NCBI GenBank assembly: GCA_023974075.1
Contig: CM043797.1
Coordinates: forward strand, 17,842,975-17,906,974
Direction: 5' to 3'
DNA: 64,000 bases
Source: Chaenocephalus aceratus
Taxonomy: Eukaryota > Chordata > Actinopteri > Perciformes > Channichthyidae
Shown: positions 1 through 13,300 of the stretch, piece by piece
Numbering within the stretch: position 1 is the first letter of the stretch
Layout: each line of letters starts with the position of its first letter
The notes under the pieces: model-generated
Seen by the model: the letters and a program-made list of their open reading frames with translations, nothing else
Told to the model about the DNA's origin: nothing
Databases searched by the model: none
Position numbers and translations under genes: made by a program

Positions 1-112
1 AAATATGTCCAGCAGATCCTGTGAAACGGTTTCATGTTCAAAGTAGTGACTGAACGCCAGTGATATAAATGTAATATAGTCAGATGTTGTTCTGTCGCTG
101 TTATTATCGGCT
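1..112 (-). CDS. Possible partial exon at the left edge
   Basis: One minus-strand frame is open from about 112 to the window edge, with protein-like content (TSDYITFISLAFSHYFEHET then VSQDLLDIF). A TGA lies just upstream and a weak pyrimidine-rich AG precedes it. About 37 open codons can occur by chance and I recognise no family. An AG at about position 20 could instead be the acceptor of a shorter exon beginning DLLDIF. Confidence 0.22.
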
Positions 113-2542
113 TCAACAAGACACAGAACATTTCAATTACATCTTTGTTTCGGAACACTAATGACAGAGGGATCTGAACATTCTGCACATCTAGACTTTC
201 ACATCTAGACTTCACCAAAGCCCGTGTCAAACCCAATTCTGGACTGATTCACTTTAACATTCCCAAAGATGACCTTCATCTGTCGGTACGAGCCTGCCGC
301 AACAATTACTGCAATGCTTTCACTGTGAGCGTAAAAGCAGTAATGAAATAAATCAGCAGCCATATTAGCAAACAAATATTCTTTACAAAGAAAACCAACA
401 AGAAATTCTACAAGAAAATCTACAATGATTTGTCATGTGTTATTTGTTTTATACTGAACTTTTCCAGACTGACATTTTGCCATTCCCCAATCCTTTGAGG
501 CGTGGCGTTAACCGAGTCATGCACTTGGTCCCCTGAGGTACAGATCAACAGAGTGTGACAGAGACGGGTCAACAACAGTTTGCAAACAAATCTAAGATCC
601 ATATTTCTCTTTGCTCTGTTGCCATACTTCCTCAAGTAAAAGCTACACAGAATAATCCATCCAAACACTCAAGGCACTTCAGAAACCTGCATTAATATTT
701 ATATACGTAAATAAAAAAGGAATGCTGAATGTTTCCAGTGCTTCTCCCTCTAATTGCTCAAATGAGCATTTATCATTAAGCAGAGGCGCTGGAGCATCAT
801 TAGCAGAAAACTATCACTGTGATGAAGCGCTGCAGGCGGCTCCTTCCTGCCCCCTGACCTGAAGGAGACACAGATGCTACCAAAACATATTCCGTTCAAC
901 AGCAACAAGAAATACCATTTGTGTCAACAATAGGAATAAAACATGTATAGCAAAGATTTAAATACTCAGCACAAATAAAGCAGGAGCTATTGAGCTGTTC
1001 TGCGATTACATTTCTTTGATGGCACATCAACATCTCTTCCCCTCAGTCCCTTTGGTAGAAAAACAAATCAGTACCTCTTCACTAAAGGACATTTCAACAA
1101 TCAGTGCCGTCTGCAGCAGCCTGAGCTCTTCTTTCACTTCATTATACTCTGAGGGGATGCGATTCTCCACTTGGCTTTTATATTCGCTTTCACCAGTTGC
1201 TCTGCCAAAAAAGCAATTAGAAAATGGCTTATTAATCTCATGCTAGTGGCACAGAGACAAAATAAAGCTGCATTCATTTCAGGCTGGCTCTATGCAGAGT
1301 GGGAGGTGAGAGTGCGTTTGTGTGTGCAGGTCTATTCTCGATTGTAATGACTAATGTGAAAGCCACATCTGCTGGCGTCCATGATGCCTCTCAGTCAGCC
1401 ATATCTCTCCTGGACCATCCATCTCTCCTGGCTGAGCAGCAGAGTGAACGCGAGAAACAATCAGCGCCACCGTCCTGCCCTCTGAACCTCAGGGTCCAGA
1501 ACACCATTAGGCCCACGTCGATGAAACAGCCTCTGTAGGCGAGGAGGCAGACACACAGCAGCTCTGCACATACTGCACCAGCCGGAGATAATAAGTGAAC
1601 ACTTATCAGAAACACCAATGATTGTTAGCTGCAAGGAGGTGAGCTGTTACCTCAGGAGAGAAAGGCGACAGGACAGAAAATGAAACCCATCCAAGACAGA
1701 GTGATGACCTTTGTGACCTTGAAGAACCAATCCCAGAGTGCAACAACCTCCCCTGAGGTGCCAAAGTGACGGTTCTCCTCTCTCACTTATTTCAAGAGTG
1801 TACATTATTATCCGTTACGGTGATTGTCCAATCAAATCTGAGCAACCTTAACAAGGCACAACAAGCCTTGCATTTCTTCTCATGTTGAAGCGGTGCACAT
1901 TAGGGTCCTGTTAGAGACAACTGGTGTATGCTAAGCAAATTAACCTGATTATGCTAACATTGATAGCCGTCTGATTGTACTTTTTATCATTTCTCAAACT
2001 ACAGTAACTATTTCTGCACTGCAATACAAGGAAGCTTGGTTTGCTTACGGTCATAAGCTGGTGAGGAAGCCCAATCTTTACCAGGGACACTCAGAGTCAG
2101 CCTTTCATCATGTGAGTGGGGGGAAAACCCCTGCTATAGCTAGCTAGCAAAGGCTGCTCTGCCAGCGAAAGCTTTCATTATTCTCACTAAAATCAAGTCT
2201 GGCTTGAAAAGTGGAACTGCTTTTGGGTCATTTCAAACTTGATACATGTGACTTGTGAAAACGGAAAGCTTGCCAGGCATAGAAATGGTAACTAAGAGGG
2301 GTGGGCCTTAGCGACAAGTCAATACATCCCAAAGTGATTTTGGCTAATTCCCTTCATCTGCTGTACAGTGTGTGTCTATACAGGCAACTGCTGTTTGCCT
2401 GTGGGAGAGGAGCAGGGGAGAGAAGTGAGTCCTGTCACTTTGGCTCCCCCATCATGCTTGTCGGTAAGAGCAGAATAGGCCCCCGAGGCCCCCAGTGGGA
2501 AAGAGTGGAGTGAAATATATTTGACAGTTAAATGTCTCATAC
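113..2542. other. Left-edge region, downstream of recognised synrg exons
   Basis: Apart from the candidate exon at 1075-1201 I find no supported gene. The stretch at 1390-1620 is more GC-rich than its surroundings and open in more than one frame, but no frame resembles a known protein. The synrg C-terminal block expected from mammals was looked for by eye on the minus strand and not found. Confidence 0.5.
1075..1201 (-). CDS. Candidate unidentified coding exon downstream of synrg exon 22
   Basis: After a good acceptor (TTTTTTGGCAG) one base plus 42 open codons run to a GTACTG donor. The product starts ATGESEYKSQVENRIPSEYN and continues with a heptad-like stretch KEELRLLQTALIVEMSF. It reads like real protein but I do not recognise it. 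The entering phase (2) does not follow exon 22 (phase 0) directly. It could be an alternative synrg exon, part of another minus-strand gene, or chance. Confidence 0.3.
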
Positions 2543-2581
2543 TCGTTTAAACAGACGTCCAATAGTGCTTTCTTCTTTTCT
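2543..2581 (-). CDS. synrg: synrg exon 22 (39 nt, probable)
   Basis: 13 codons, RKEESTIGRLFKR, after a CGTTTTGCAG acceptor in phase 0, continuing SRSK with a KEE motif as in human SRSRKEE. A GTATGAG donor follows. If that donor is not used, the frame reads Val and then a TGA stop at 2539-2537, which would be an alternative short C-terminus. The intron before it is only 125 nt. Weaker than the other exons because it is short. Confidence 0.6.
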
Positions 2582-4330
2582 CTGCAAAACGTTTCAAAGC
2601 CAAAGAAATGTCAGTTGTTATCCAGTGTGGATGAGCATAACATTTTTGTAAACATGTGTCCAGTTAGTTATTCTGTGTGTGTGTGTGTGTGTGTGTGAAC
2701 ACTAACCTTGCTGCGAGAGTCGACGTTGAGCAGACACACACCACAAGCCAACTCCTTGGCATTCTTAATGCCGTGTCTCAAGATACAGGAGGAGAAGTCG
2801 AGGGAGGTTTCATCGGGCTACACAGAAAAAAACACACATTTTACTTCCTGCCGCAGGGCTAAATGTAGTCATTTCTGTTCTTATAATAACAGCAGAGATA
2901 ACAACTCTGCTTACAGTAAACATCTCCGAGCATCATCAACTTTTTAGAAAGACCCGCCTTGACTTCAGCTGTGTTGAGTAAAAACAAACACGACTAGCAT
3001 AAATATATTTTCTTTTAAGAGAAAAAAAAGCTTAAATTAAACATGTTTTCCTTTTTGTATTCCCTGCCTCTTCCTTGAGATGCTGTGTGATTATTCTGAA
3101 GTGTGAAAAACTATAAGGCTCCTTGGTTTCTGCTTTAGAGACGGTAGCAGACAGCTGAATAAATAAATCTATACAATTCTTGTCCTCCCATTGAATCTGA
3201 AGGCTGACCTATCTGAAAGCTCAGCTTCATCGCAAACAAATCAATGAATCATTGATTTTGAGCTAATGACTGCTGATATTGGATTTGCTATTATTTCATT
3301 ATGCCATTGGCAGCCACATGTGTATGTGTGTACCTGAACTTGAAGAGTTTGAACATCGTTGGAGCAATATATTGATTCATATTATTTATTTATTAAAACA
3401 CTTATTCTCTAGCTGTTTATGTTAATATTAAATTAATCATCGTTAAATACATTTTTATTTTTAAGGCGGTTTTGGGAACTGGGTGATCTGGTGATTATTA
3501 TATATTGGAGACAGGTGGTGGTGGGATTAGCGCACCATCACGAGCATATGGTTTTTTACCAGGGAAAACTAAGGAAAAGCCACCGGGGAAACTATTATTC
3601 TTGATGTATTATATTATTGGAATACAACCAAATCAATGCAAGAAAGGATACTTTGGCATGGACATTGGATTATTTTTACTGCGTTAGATTTGCTTCCTGG
3701 TATCTCAGAGGCAATTTCAGTTTGAGTTTATTTTCTGTTTTATTTTGCCACTACAAACATGTCTTTAAAGCTTATTTTTATGTGTTTGGGAGCTTCATTA
3801 TAAAACTGTCCTGTGCTCGAGAGAAAGATCTCCTTTTGTTTGAGTGTCTTACAGCGAGCTTGGCCAGCGACATGAAGCCCATGAGATTGTTCCAAACGCG
3901 GCTGATGTCCTTCAGCAGCTGCTGCAGCTTCTCGGAGCACACAGCCGTCGCCTTGACGCCCAGCTCCACACGCCTGGTGACACGATACACCTCCACCACA
4001 CCTGTAACAGGAAATACACAAGTACAAACAAATCACAAAAACATGTTGGGTTGGTGATTTTGTCCCATTTTCAGGAAAGCAAACTGAGTTCAGTGCCGAG
4101 CTGTGACATGTCACAGCTCGGCACTGAACTCAAAAGCAGAGAGGCACACTAAGGGAGCAGGACCTCAGAGCAGGCTGGGATAACACATCCCACCAGAGCT
4201 CACCGTCTGTCCTCTCTGTCCTTCAGGAGGTGTAAGGCCTCTTTAACAGCCTCTGGTTCACACTATACAGCTAGTCCTGCTGGCTTCTTTATAGTAGTGT
4301 GTGCGCGTGTGCGTGTGCGTGTGCGTGTGC

Positions 4331-4375
<45 letters not shown>

Positions 4376-7300
4376 TGTTTCCTCACCCAGCAGGTACTCC
4401 ATGCCTTGAGCAGACTGGATGACCTCGGTGCACACAGCGGAGCTGCTGATGCTGTTCAGGATGTTGTTGGCTTTGGTGATGATCTTAATGAGAGGAGACA
4501 GAAGCTAAAATTATATATATATATCAGGGGTCTCCAACCTTTCTTCACCTGAGAGCTACTTTGAAAAAATGAAAGTGGCCAAGAGCTACTTGCATCACAT
4601 CGCTTACATTTATTCACATAGCACTCATCAGTTGAATTAAGCTATACTTTTGTACACGTGTGAAATTGCAATACCTAAAGCTTATCACAAATCTTAACTT
4701 CACATTATTTTCAGGGAGGGGGCGGGGTTTGGAGGAACGGAGAGGAGACGGTGATCGCGGAAGCTTTTTTCCTCCTGCCTTCACAAACTTTACACACGTA
4801 TTTATCAACTGAAAATAGCAAGAGGACATTCATACTCTGCAATCCAAGACTTGATTAAATCCATCAAAAACCTGACATGACGATAACGAGTGTTTTTCAA
4901 AAAACACAAATCCCTCCCTGTGTGTCTCTGAGCCGCAGCGACACGGCCTGATTCAGAGCGGGTCATTCTGCTGTTGGTTCTGGACTGGTGCTGCTGGAGA
5001 AAGCAGACTGCTCTGTGTATGGTGTCGCTGTGCCGCTGTCACGTCTGTTCTTTGATCTCTGCATCACCGACCAATTTGATATTCGTGTGACAGAAACAAT
5101 TCTAAAATAAAAAAACGTTATTGTCCAGCCGCGGCCGAAAAATCAAGAAGCAACCTTACTACGCTATAATCGATAATCGAGCGGCGCTGGCGAGCTACTG
5201 AAAAGTTGCCGACGGTCGACGTGTTGGAGAGCCCTGATATATATACATACACACACACTGTATACATTTTCAATTACAATATTAACCTCTGTCAAGTAGT
5301 GTATGCCTTATGTATGCATGTGAGTTTTTTGACAAATTACCACAAAGTTTGTTTTTTGGCCAAAAACACTTTTGCTGTGATTGCCACCCTCACAATAAGT
5401 GTTCTCTTTAAAAAACATAAATAAAATAATAAAAAAATCTTGTACTCTCGTGAATACAAATATTTCCGGTAAAGGCAAGACAGTGTTATGTATTTATGTT
5501 ATGTTTTCTTCTGTCAGATATTCAGCTTTGCGACATTTTACATAACAAAAATAAAATGGAAATCATTAAGGTGTTTGCAGGGGGAAGAAAATCATTTATC
5601 CCGAAACAAATGTGTTAGGAAAAATGTCCTCGTGTTGAAAAACCTCTCAGCGCCTTTTGGTTATCTTAATGAGTCTACTATGTTTGTATTGTCACTCACT
5701 ATGAGGTCAGACACAGCACACAAACAAAAACAAACCTCCAGAGCACTTTCCAGACACCTTTGCCACTCGTATGCGTAGCGCTCGCTCTCCTGCAACAAAC
5801 GAGCACAAACATATCTCGAATGAACACAAAGGAAAAAGAGAACTGAGGAATATTTCTGTAGCATTTCACAGTCCTGAGTACTGCGCTGATATTGTTGGTG
5901 ATAACACCGCTAACATGTGGTTTAGCGCGTGGCCCTCCTCACCTCCACCTCCCCAGTCAGGTCCTTGTACTTGTCCCTGATGACAGGTAGGGCGGGCTTC
6001 TCGCTCAGGGTGTTGGATCGGTCTCTGAAGGGCTGCTCTGGAGCCGGAGAGGGGGGGGAACGCCCGATCTCCTTATCGCCCAGACTGTGACTGCGTTTGT
6101 GGGAGCCTAAGGCAAAGACAGGAGACTGTTAGGATAGTGAAAACCACAAATATATTAAATAACTTTTTCTGCTATCAATTCAGCATCCCATGTTGATGTT
6201 TGTTGGCAATCATTATACTTCCATTCTGTTATGGCTAATTCCACCCGGACAAGGACAGCATGAGTAAATACTTCATTTGTGACAAACAATAATTGCTTAC
6301 AAAACAGAAGCACAAATATTCAGGTATGAATTATTCATAGGGACTCACAGACGGACAAATCCTGGCAGGGTACCACAACAAACACAGGCTATTCCAGTGG
6401 GGCTGGCAGTTAGTGCATGTGTATGTGTGTGTGTCCAGACACAGGTAATGTACCCCCCTCAAACTCCTCCACCACCCACAGAGACATGCGTCATCCTCCA
6501 CAGAACCCAGAGACCCCACCATGATCAGATTACTGTTCCACTGGGCAAGGAGGAGAAAGTAGAGCCCTCTTTCTCACACACATTTATCGCAGAACACGGA
6601 GATAAATATATTGGGCCAATTAGCTTTTATCACCGTGCAGGAAAGGCTGATCAATTATTCGTGGAGCATGACACCAGCAAACAGCATTTAAGAAAGAACA
6701 GCCTTTTGATGGATACGGTTAATTTGTGCTCATGGATTTCTTGGCCTCTGCTAATCCATCTCAGCAGTCACTGCCATTAGAGCGGGGCGGTCATCTCAAC
6801 ACTGCCATCTAACGTCTGACAGCCTCATTACAGATCTGAGGGGCCCAACATGTGGGGGTGGGTGGCAGAGGAGTGACAGTGTTGTTGTCTTTTTTTGAGC
6901 CACAGGTTTATAGCGTTTCAGCAAATTGGTAAAGAGCATGCACACATTCATCTACTCCAGCTTTTAATCCTTGAAATATTATTGTAAACCGAGTCATTTT
7001 GGATTTTGGAAATAACTGTTTAAATATATAATCTTGAGTTCTAGTAAATTGTGTGAGGGATCTTTCAATTTAAAAGTAGACATGCTCTAAGGCGGCAGTG
7101 GCTCAGTCTCTAGGGACCGAAAGGTCGCCGGTTCACGTCCCGATCGGACCAAGAACAAAAATCGGATTAGCTGGTAGCTGGAGAGGTGCCAGTTCACCTC
7201 CTGGGCGACTGCTGAGGAGCCCTTGAGCAAGGCACCTAACCTTGAAACTTTATCCTCTGTGTTTGTGCATGTATATCCTCCCTGTGTGTGCTATGTGTGT

Positions 7301-10300
7301 AAACACATCAGAGTGAAGAACGATATTTCCCTGTGAGGGATTACGAAAGTATGTCTTCTTAATCTTCTTCTTCTCTAAACGACTGATTTAGGGCTGCAAT
7401 AATGACTGTATTCTTGATCAATTAAATGGCTGATTATTGAGTAAAAACTGTCAATCAAATGTTCTCAGAACCAAAAGTATATAGATAAATGAATGTTGAA
7501 GCTCACCTTGAACACACAGGTCAAAGGTCGCCAGTTCGTTCTTGATCATCTCCTCACTGGACTTGACTTTGGTCTGAGCGCTGGCTTTGAGGAAGTCAGA
7601 CTTGCCAAACTTAGGCTTGTCTGCCTGGAAGGCTCCAAACTCATCAGAGGCCTCGCTCTGGTTCCCCTCGAAGCCGGCCTCAGCGGTGGCGGCGGGCGAG
7701 TCGGACTTTTCAGAAACAGTGCTGGCAAAATCCCCAAAGTCGTCCTCGTCATCCACACCTCCCTGTTCGCTGGAGCCAAAATCAGCAAAGGCTTCAAACC
7801 TGTCGTCTGTGGATGAGCTGTCCTCGGTGGTGAAGGAGGTTGTGATCTTCGCTACGGAGCGGCTTGTGATGTTTTCCGTGCTGCCAAAGGTCAGCTCCTT
7901 CCTCTGAGCTGGCACTAAAGATGGAAGGGAAGCTCCTTCAAAGCCCTGAGGCTTTCGGACCTCGGGCAGACATTCCTCCCGGTCTGACCAGTCATAGCTG
8001 GCCAGCGTGCTGAGAGCAGAGGTCCCAAAGGGGTCAAATTTCATGTCGTCTCCATCTGTAATGACAACACAGACATACCGGTGGTTCCTAGGAATAGCAT
8101 AGATGCTGTCATGATAGGAGGTAGATTAATGAGCCTGGAAGAAGGACTGAGATATATATTGGATTATCACTACGTCATCTATTTTAGGCTCCTTGTGTGT
8201 ATTAGCTATCTTCACCTACTAGTGATGCCTTGACCTGCAGACAGGTTTTGATATATATATCTGTCTGACATTTCCACCTTCAGCCAATAAAATACAAGTT
8301 CATCAGATGTTGTTTTTGGTGCTAACAGGATTGAGAATTACAAACAAAGACAGAAACCTCCTTTCTAAAAACAATATCCCAGGTTTCCTTTGATATTGAC
8401 AATGTAGCATCATCTATTCCGTGTAGCAATAGTGGACTGATGAGATGTATCGTCAAATAACCCCCTTCAGATATTTTGTCATTCAAAATCATGTGAAAGT
8501 AAACTCACACAGGCAATCACATACACTGTAATTCTGCATATCTACAATGCAGACACCTCTATTATTATTGTATCTAATGATAGTAGTTGTAACCCTAATG
8601 ATGAATACCCTCACCCACATTTTAGAGAGTTCTGTTTTAACAAATTACCTCGGAAACAATAAACAAGTTGTTTTGATGTGTGAGCTGAATCATGTTCAAA
8701 AAATATAATACTGCCATCATTTTGGTGAAACACAATAAATACTAACAGTGCCTTTCTGTAGCGGACAATTCCCTTTTCACTGGCAACACTTGCTGTTCTG
8801 ATTTGTGACAAACAGCTCTCCTAAAAACAAGCTGATCTCTGTATAAACTAAGTGGAACCTGAAGGATTTTGTCTCAAGGCTCAAACAACATCAATAAAAT
8901 ATATTCCCTGTCACTACCTCTGCTCTGTTCCTTAAACTGTGTGGACAGGAAACAGTTATGTGAGATTGACTAATACTCACTGACACACACGCAAATACAC
9001 ACACTTGTTGACCTTGTTAAACCCTTCCTATGTTGCATGACACAGCCCCATAGATACAAAAAGCAATTTGTGAAATTGACAAGGACCTAGTGCTGTACGC
9101 TTTGTGTCATTAGATCAATTTGTGGCATCTCAAGAAAGGAAAGGAGAAAAAATAAAGACGGTACGCATTTGAGCAATACCAACAGTAATATTTATTACGA
9201 CAGTATGAGTAGAGAGAAAGAGAGAAAGGTCACAAAGTACTGTGAAAGAGGTCTATTATTACAAGAGGTTTGTCAAACTTACACTTGTAAAATTAGATTC
9301 CAGTCATTTAGTATACAAGGGCATGCAGATTCAGGAGGAAACGTGAGAAAACAAACAGCCAGAAGGTAAAACGAAGATAATCTGAGGATATAGAAGCAGG
9401 AACTAGAATGAGAAGGCACATTGACAGACTACAATCAGTTCTGGGGAGATGACAGACTTTGTTTTACCCATTAGGATGTAAAGCAACAGGTGTTTTGGAA
9501 AAGATAAGAGTACAGAACACTTGAAAAGCCAGGTCGAAAACATATTTCAAGCTCAAGGCAGGAAGCATTAACCCTTTGAGGACCTGGGGGGGGATCAATG
9601 CTTGTTTGGAAAGGCTGTGTACTGCACTTTAGGAGCAGTGAGGACTTCACAATTTAAGAGGCTGCCATCTTTATACATTTACAATGATCAAATAGGATTT
9701 GTGTCCTGGTTTATATTCCAATAGCAAATGAGATGGTCACAATGCCTGCATTGATCTGCGTACAAAATGACATTGTCTTGTTCAAGTACTCAAAGGGTTA
9801 CAGAAGACAAAGAGGGCCATCCTTTAACCTGACATCCCAGATAGGGTTTTAATTACATCCAATCACAGATGCATAAACAGATTTAAAGAGACAGTATCCT
9901 TTTTCTTTGCTACAGTACTTGTTGTCAAAGCAGGGTAATGTGCACAAACTCTTATGATCCCCTAAATAATAGCACATCATAAGTAATCAAGACAACAATG
10001 TTTGGTTTGGAATGGTAACCTAAAATATTGTCATCTTACTAAATACTGAAGGCTAATTTACATAATTTGCAAATCACAACAAGATCAAGGAGTCTTTCAT
10101 AATAAGAGCTCATATTCCTGTAATAAAAATACACTATTAAATCTGTATATATCTTCTCCTTTCATAAAAACAGCTTGCTGTTATGCATAAAACGGTATTC
10201 TGTATTATTTTCTTGTCAATTTCACAAATTGTAAAGGCAGGCACACTGCAGCAAAAAGCAAGGCAGGAAGGGTAATACTAACGTCATTATGTTCTCAGAG

Positions 10301-13300
10301 AGCCAGACCGTAGAGCCACACGTGATACATGCCGCAGTATCACAGATAACAGTCAAATCATTTTAAATTAGTAAATAAATAGAATCAGATTCCTCAAAAG
10401 GAACCTTTAAAAAAAAAAAATACTGTCTCTTTAAGATTACAAACATGTCCGATAACACAGTGCAAAGCATAATGAGGTGCTCGGCCTGCTACACTTTAAC
10501 AACAGGTCAGTCCCAGAGCTCTCGGAGAACAAAACATCAGATAAACAAGAGAAAACAGGGAGAGGTGGAGCAGCTGTTACGGGAGAGTAAAAGCTTCCTG
10601 GGAATGTATCAATGTTAAACTGGGCACTGATATAAGCAGTAGCAAAAACGCCTCCAAGAAAAGTAAAAAAAATGAAAACCTAAAATGTTTTAAGTTGCAA
10701 GGCTCAGTAACGGTTGCCTGCCGCCTCAGGTTACATGAGGAACTGATGTTGAATGTTTTCTGTGTAGCATGAGCCATGGAAGGTGAAATGCTCGATGAAT
10801 AAATGATAACCACTGGAGGGAGAGCTGAAATGTGCATAACCTGATTAATACCAAAACTGGGTCGAATGTCTTTCAATAAATAATAAACCCATCAACAACA
10901 CAATTTAAAATGTATCTTCACTTTCATGGACATGAGGTAGGGGGGAAAGAGCCAACACACTTCTATGAAAACATCCCATAATTAGAGGGCCATTTGATTG
11001 AAAGAATACTGCATGGGATGTTTCAAAATACTGCAGGGTAATACAATACCGGACGTATATAAAGACGAATATGTGCACATTCACATTCAACGGCCTGATA
11101 ATAGCATCCTCCATGATGCGGCCAACATCCCAGCTTCATTTGTGACACATTAACTGTTGCTCTATTTCAAAATAGCTTGTTTACTATGCAAAGAAACAAT
11201 TAATGTTCAGCAAATCAAAATGATGTTACGCACTCAGCACCAACCTAATGCCTAGCGTTAGAAGGTGAATGATGGCTTACAGACAATGCCTTTATCCCAT
11301 TAGCCCATTGTGCAAAACCTGTGATAAAATAAATAAGACAGGATCGCCACCGTAATAATCTCTGTACTTGTTGGTATTCAATTCAACCTCTCCGTTTGAT
11401 TGCACGGCACGTCAACAACACGCACGCCTCTACAAAAAGCACACCGGAGGGAGCTTATCCGAGCCGCACAGACAGCAGCCGCAGACCTTCCCTATGAACT
11501 AGGATGGCCAACACATCAAAACCAACCACCGATCGTTTGAAAATAAATAAGAGATATGGGCCAGGACCTTTCAGTCATTACGATTATAATACATGAGTGT
11601 AGGGAGGGAGGAAATAAAAAGAGGGAGGAAGGAACTAAGGATTGGAATAAATACATAAATAAAAACATAAATAAATGAGATGAATGATGAAATGTAGAAT
11701 GGACTAAATGATGCGTCTAATCTGGTATGTTATTCATGTAGTGTTGCGTCTGTCTTCAGTATTTGAGCATATTACATTTAATTAGGTCCTCATTACTTTT
11801 CCCTCCTGTTAGTTTGTCTCAAGAGGGCACTGAGGAGGAGAGGCCCCTTGGATCTAATACTGCGTGTGACGGGGCGGGGGGGCCTCACCAGAGCAATCGC
11901 ACTAATTCCTCACCTGTAGCGGGGGGCTGGTGGGCCGAGAGACCCGGCAGATCCAGAGAGCTGTCCGACATCACGTGTTTCAGGTCTCCGCCCATGTCCG
12001 AGAGCTTCATGTCCAGCTGCACTGAGAGCGCGTCCTCCGAGTCGTCCTTTCCAACGCTGCTCCCCCCGATGGACGGGAGGTCCAGGGACTTGACAGAAGC
12101 CGAGTCCTCTTTGGCCTGTTTGAAGGCGGCCACCTTGTCCACCAGAGTCTTTTCCGAGGCCCCGAGCGCGGTGCAAAACTTGGATGACTGAAAGTCGGCA
12201 AAGTCATCAGTGTCACTCTTGAGAGAGGAGTAGGAGCCGCCGCCGCTCTCCTTAGTGTCCTCGTAGGTCAGGCCTCCCTCCAGAGACAGCTGTTTGAACA
12301 CGTCATACTTGTCTGAGCCCTGCTGAGGCCTCTGCTGAGTGGAGGTCTCCCCCCCCGGGACCCCCACACTGCTGCACTCGCCTTTAGGCTCCCCACCAGA
12401 ACTGCCAAATGCCATGAAGTCTGCAAAGTCGTCCTGAGGCACTGCCACAGCTCCTCCTGCGGCTGAAGCTTGAGCGGCATCAGAGGCCATGCCAAAAAGG
12501 GCGAAATCCCCAAAATCATCCGTACCCCCCCCTGGAGGTTTGGCTCCACCTGGTAGGAGCACTAGAGAGGGGGGCACGGACACGGAGGGGAATGTGCTGG
12601 GTTTTGTCTCAGAGGGGGCAGTAACAGAAGGAGCTATAGAAGAGAAAAGGTCCAGGTCGGCCATGTTGAGAGGATTTTTGGACTGAGAAAGAGACACTGG
12701 TGGCTGCTGCTGCTGTGGGAGCTGCTGGAGAGACTGAGAGGTTGGGAAAGCAGAAGGGAAGGCAGGTTGAAAGATCTTGGCCTGGTCTGAAGGTTCTAAT
12801 GGAGAAACGCTGTCCGCGGTTTTAAAGTCTGTGAAGCCATCATCAGCGCTGACAGACTTGAAATCTGCAAATCCTTCCCCTGCGAACCAAAGACAACGTT
12901 TTAATATAAAATAAACATCATGGCCGACTATAAGGGTAACTGACAGCTGAACCAGCCATGATTGCATAACTTCTTAAATCCTAAAAGAAAGGAAGACGCT
13001 GGATTATTTATGACTCTGTTGGTCAATGAGTGTCCAACCAACCGCATGCTACATCACTGCACAAAAACCTACGTCATCTAAAGACACACAGTCCCGCACA
13101 ACCATGCAAAGACCTGTTTACATTGAAAAACAGAACATGATGAAACAACTCTGCAAAAATAAAGTCCATCTTAACAAGTTATTTTGTCTTGTTGTCTTTG
13201 AAAGTCCTCAACTTTCAAGGTGAATATTTCTCCCATTGAAGTAACACAGCTCTCGGAGACCACCATTTATAATATTAGAAGAAATATATCCTTTGATTAT

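Noticed and set aside
3617..4057. Plus-strand open frame of 146 codons
   Set aside because: Overlaps synrg exon 20 on the opposite strand; its second half is the antisense shadow of that exon.
11763..12191. Plus-strand open frame over synrg exon 15
   Set aside because: Antisense shadow of a long GC-rich coding exon.
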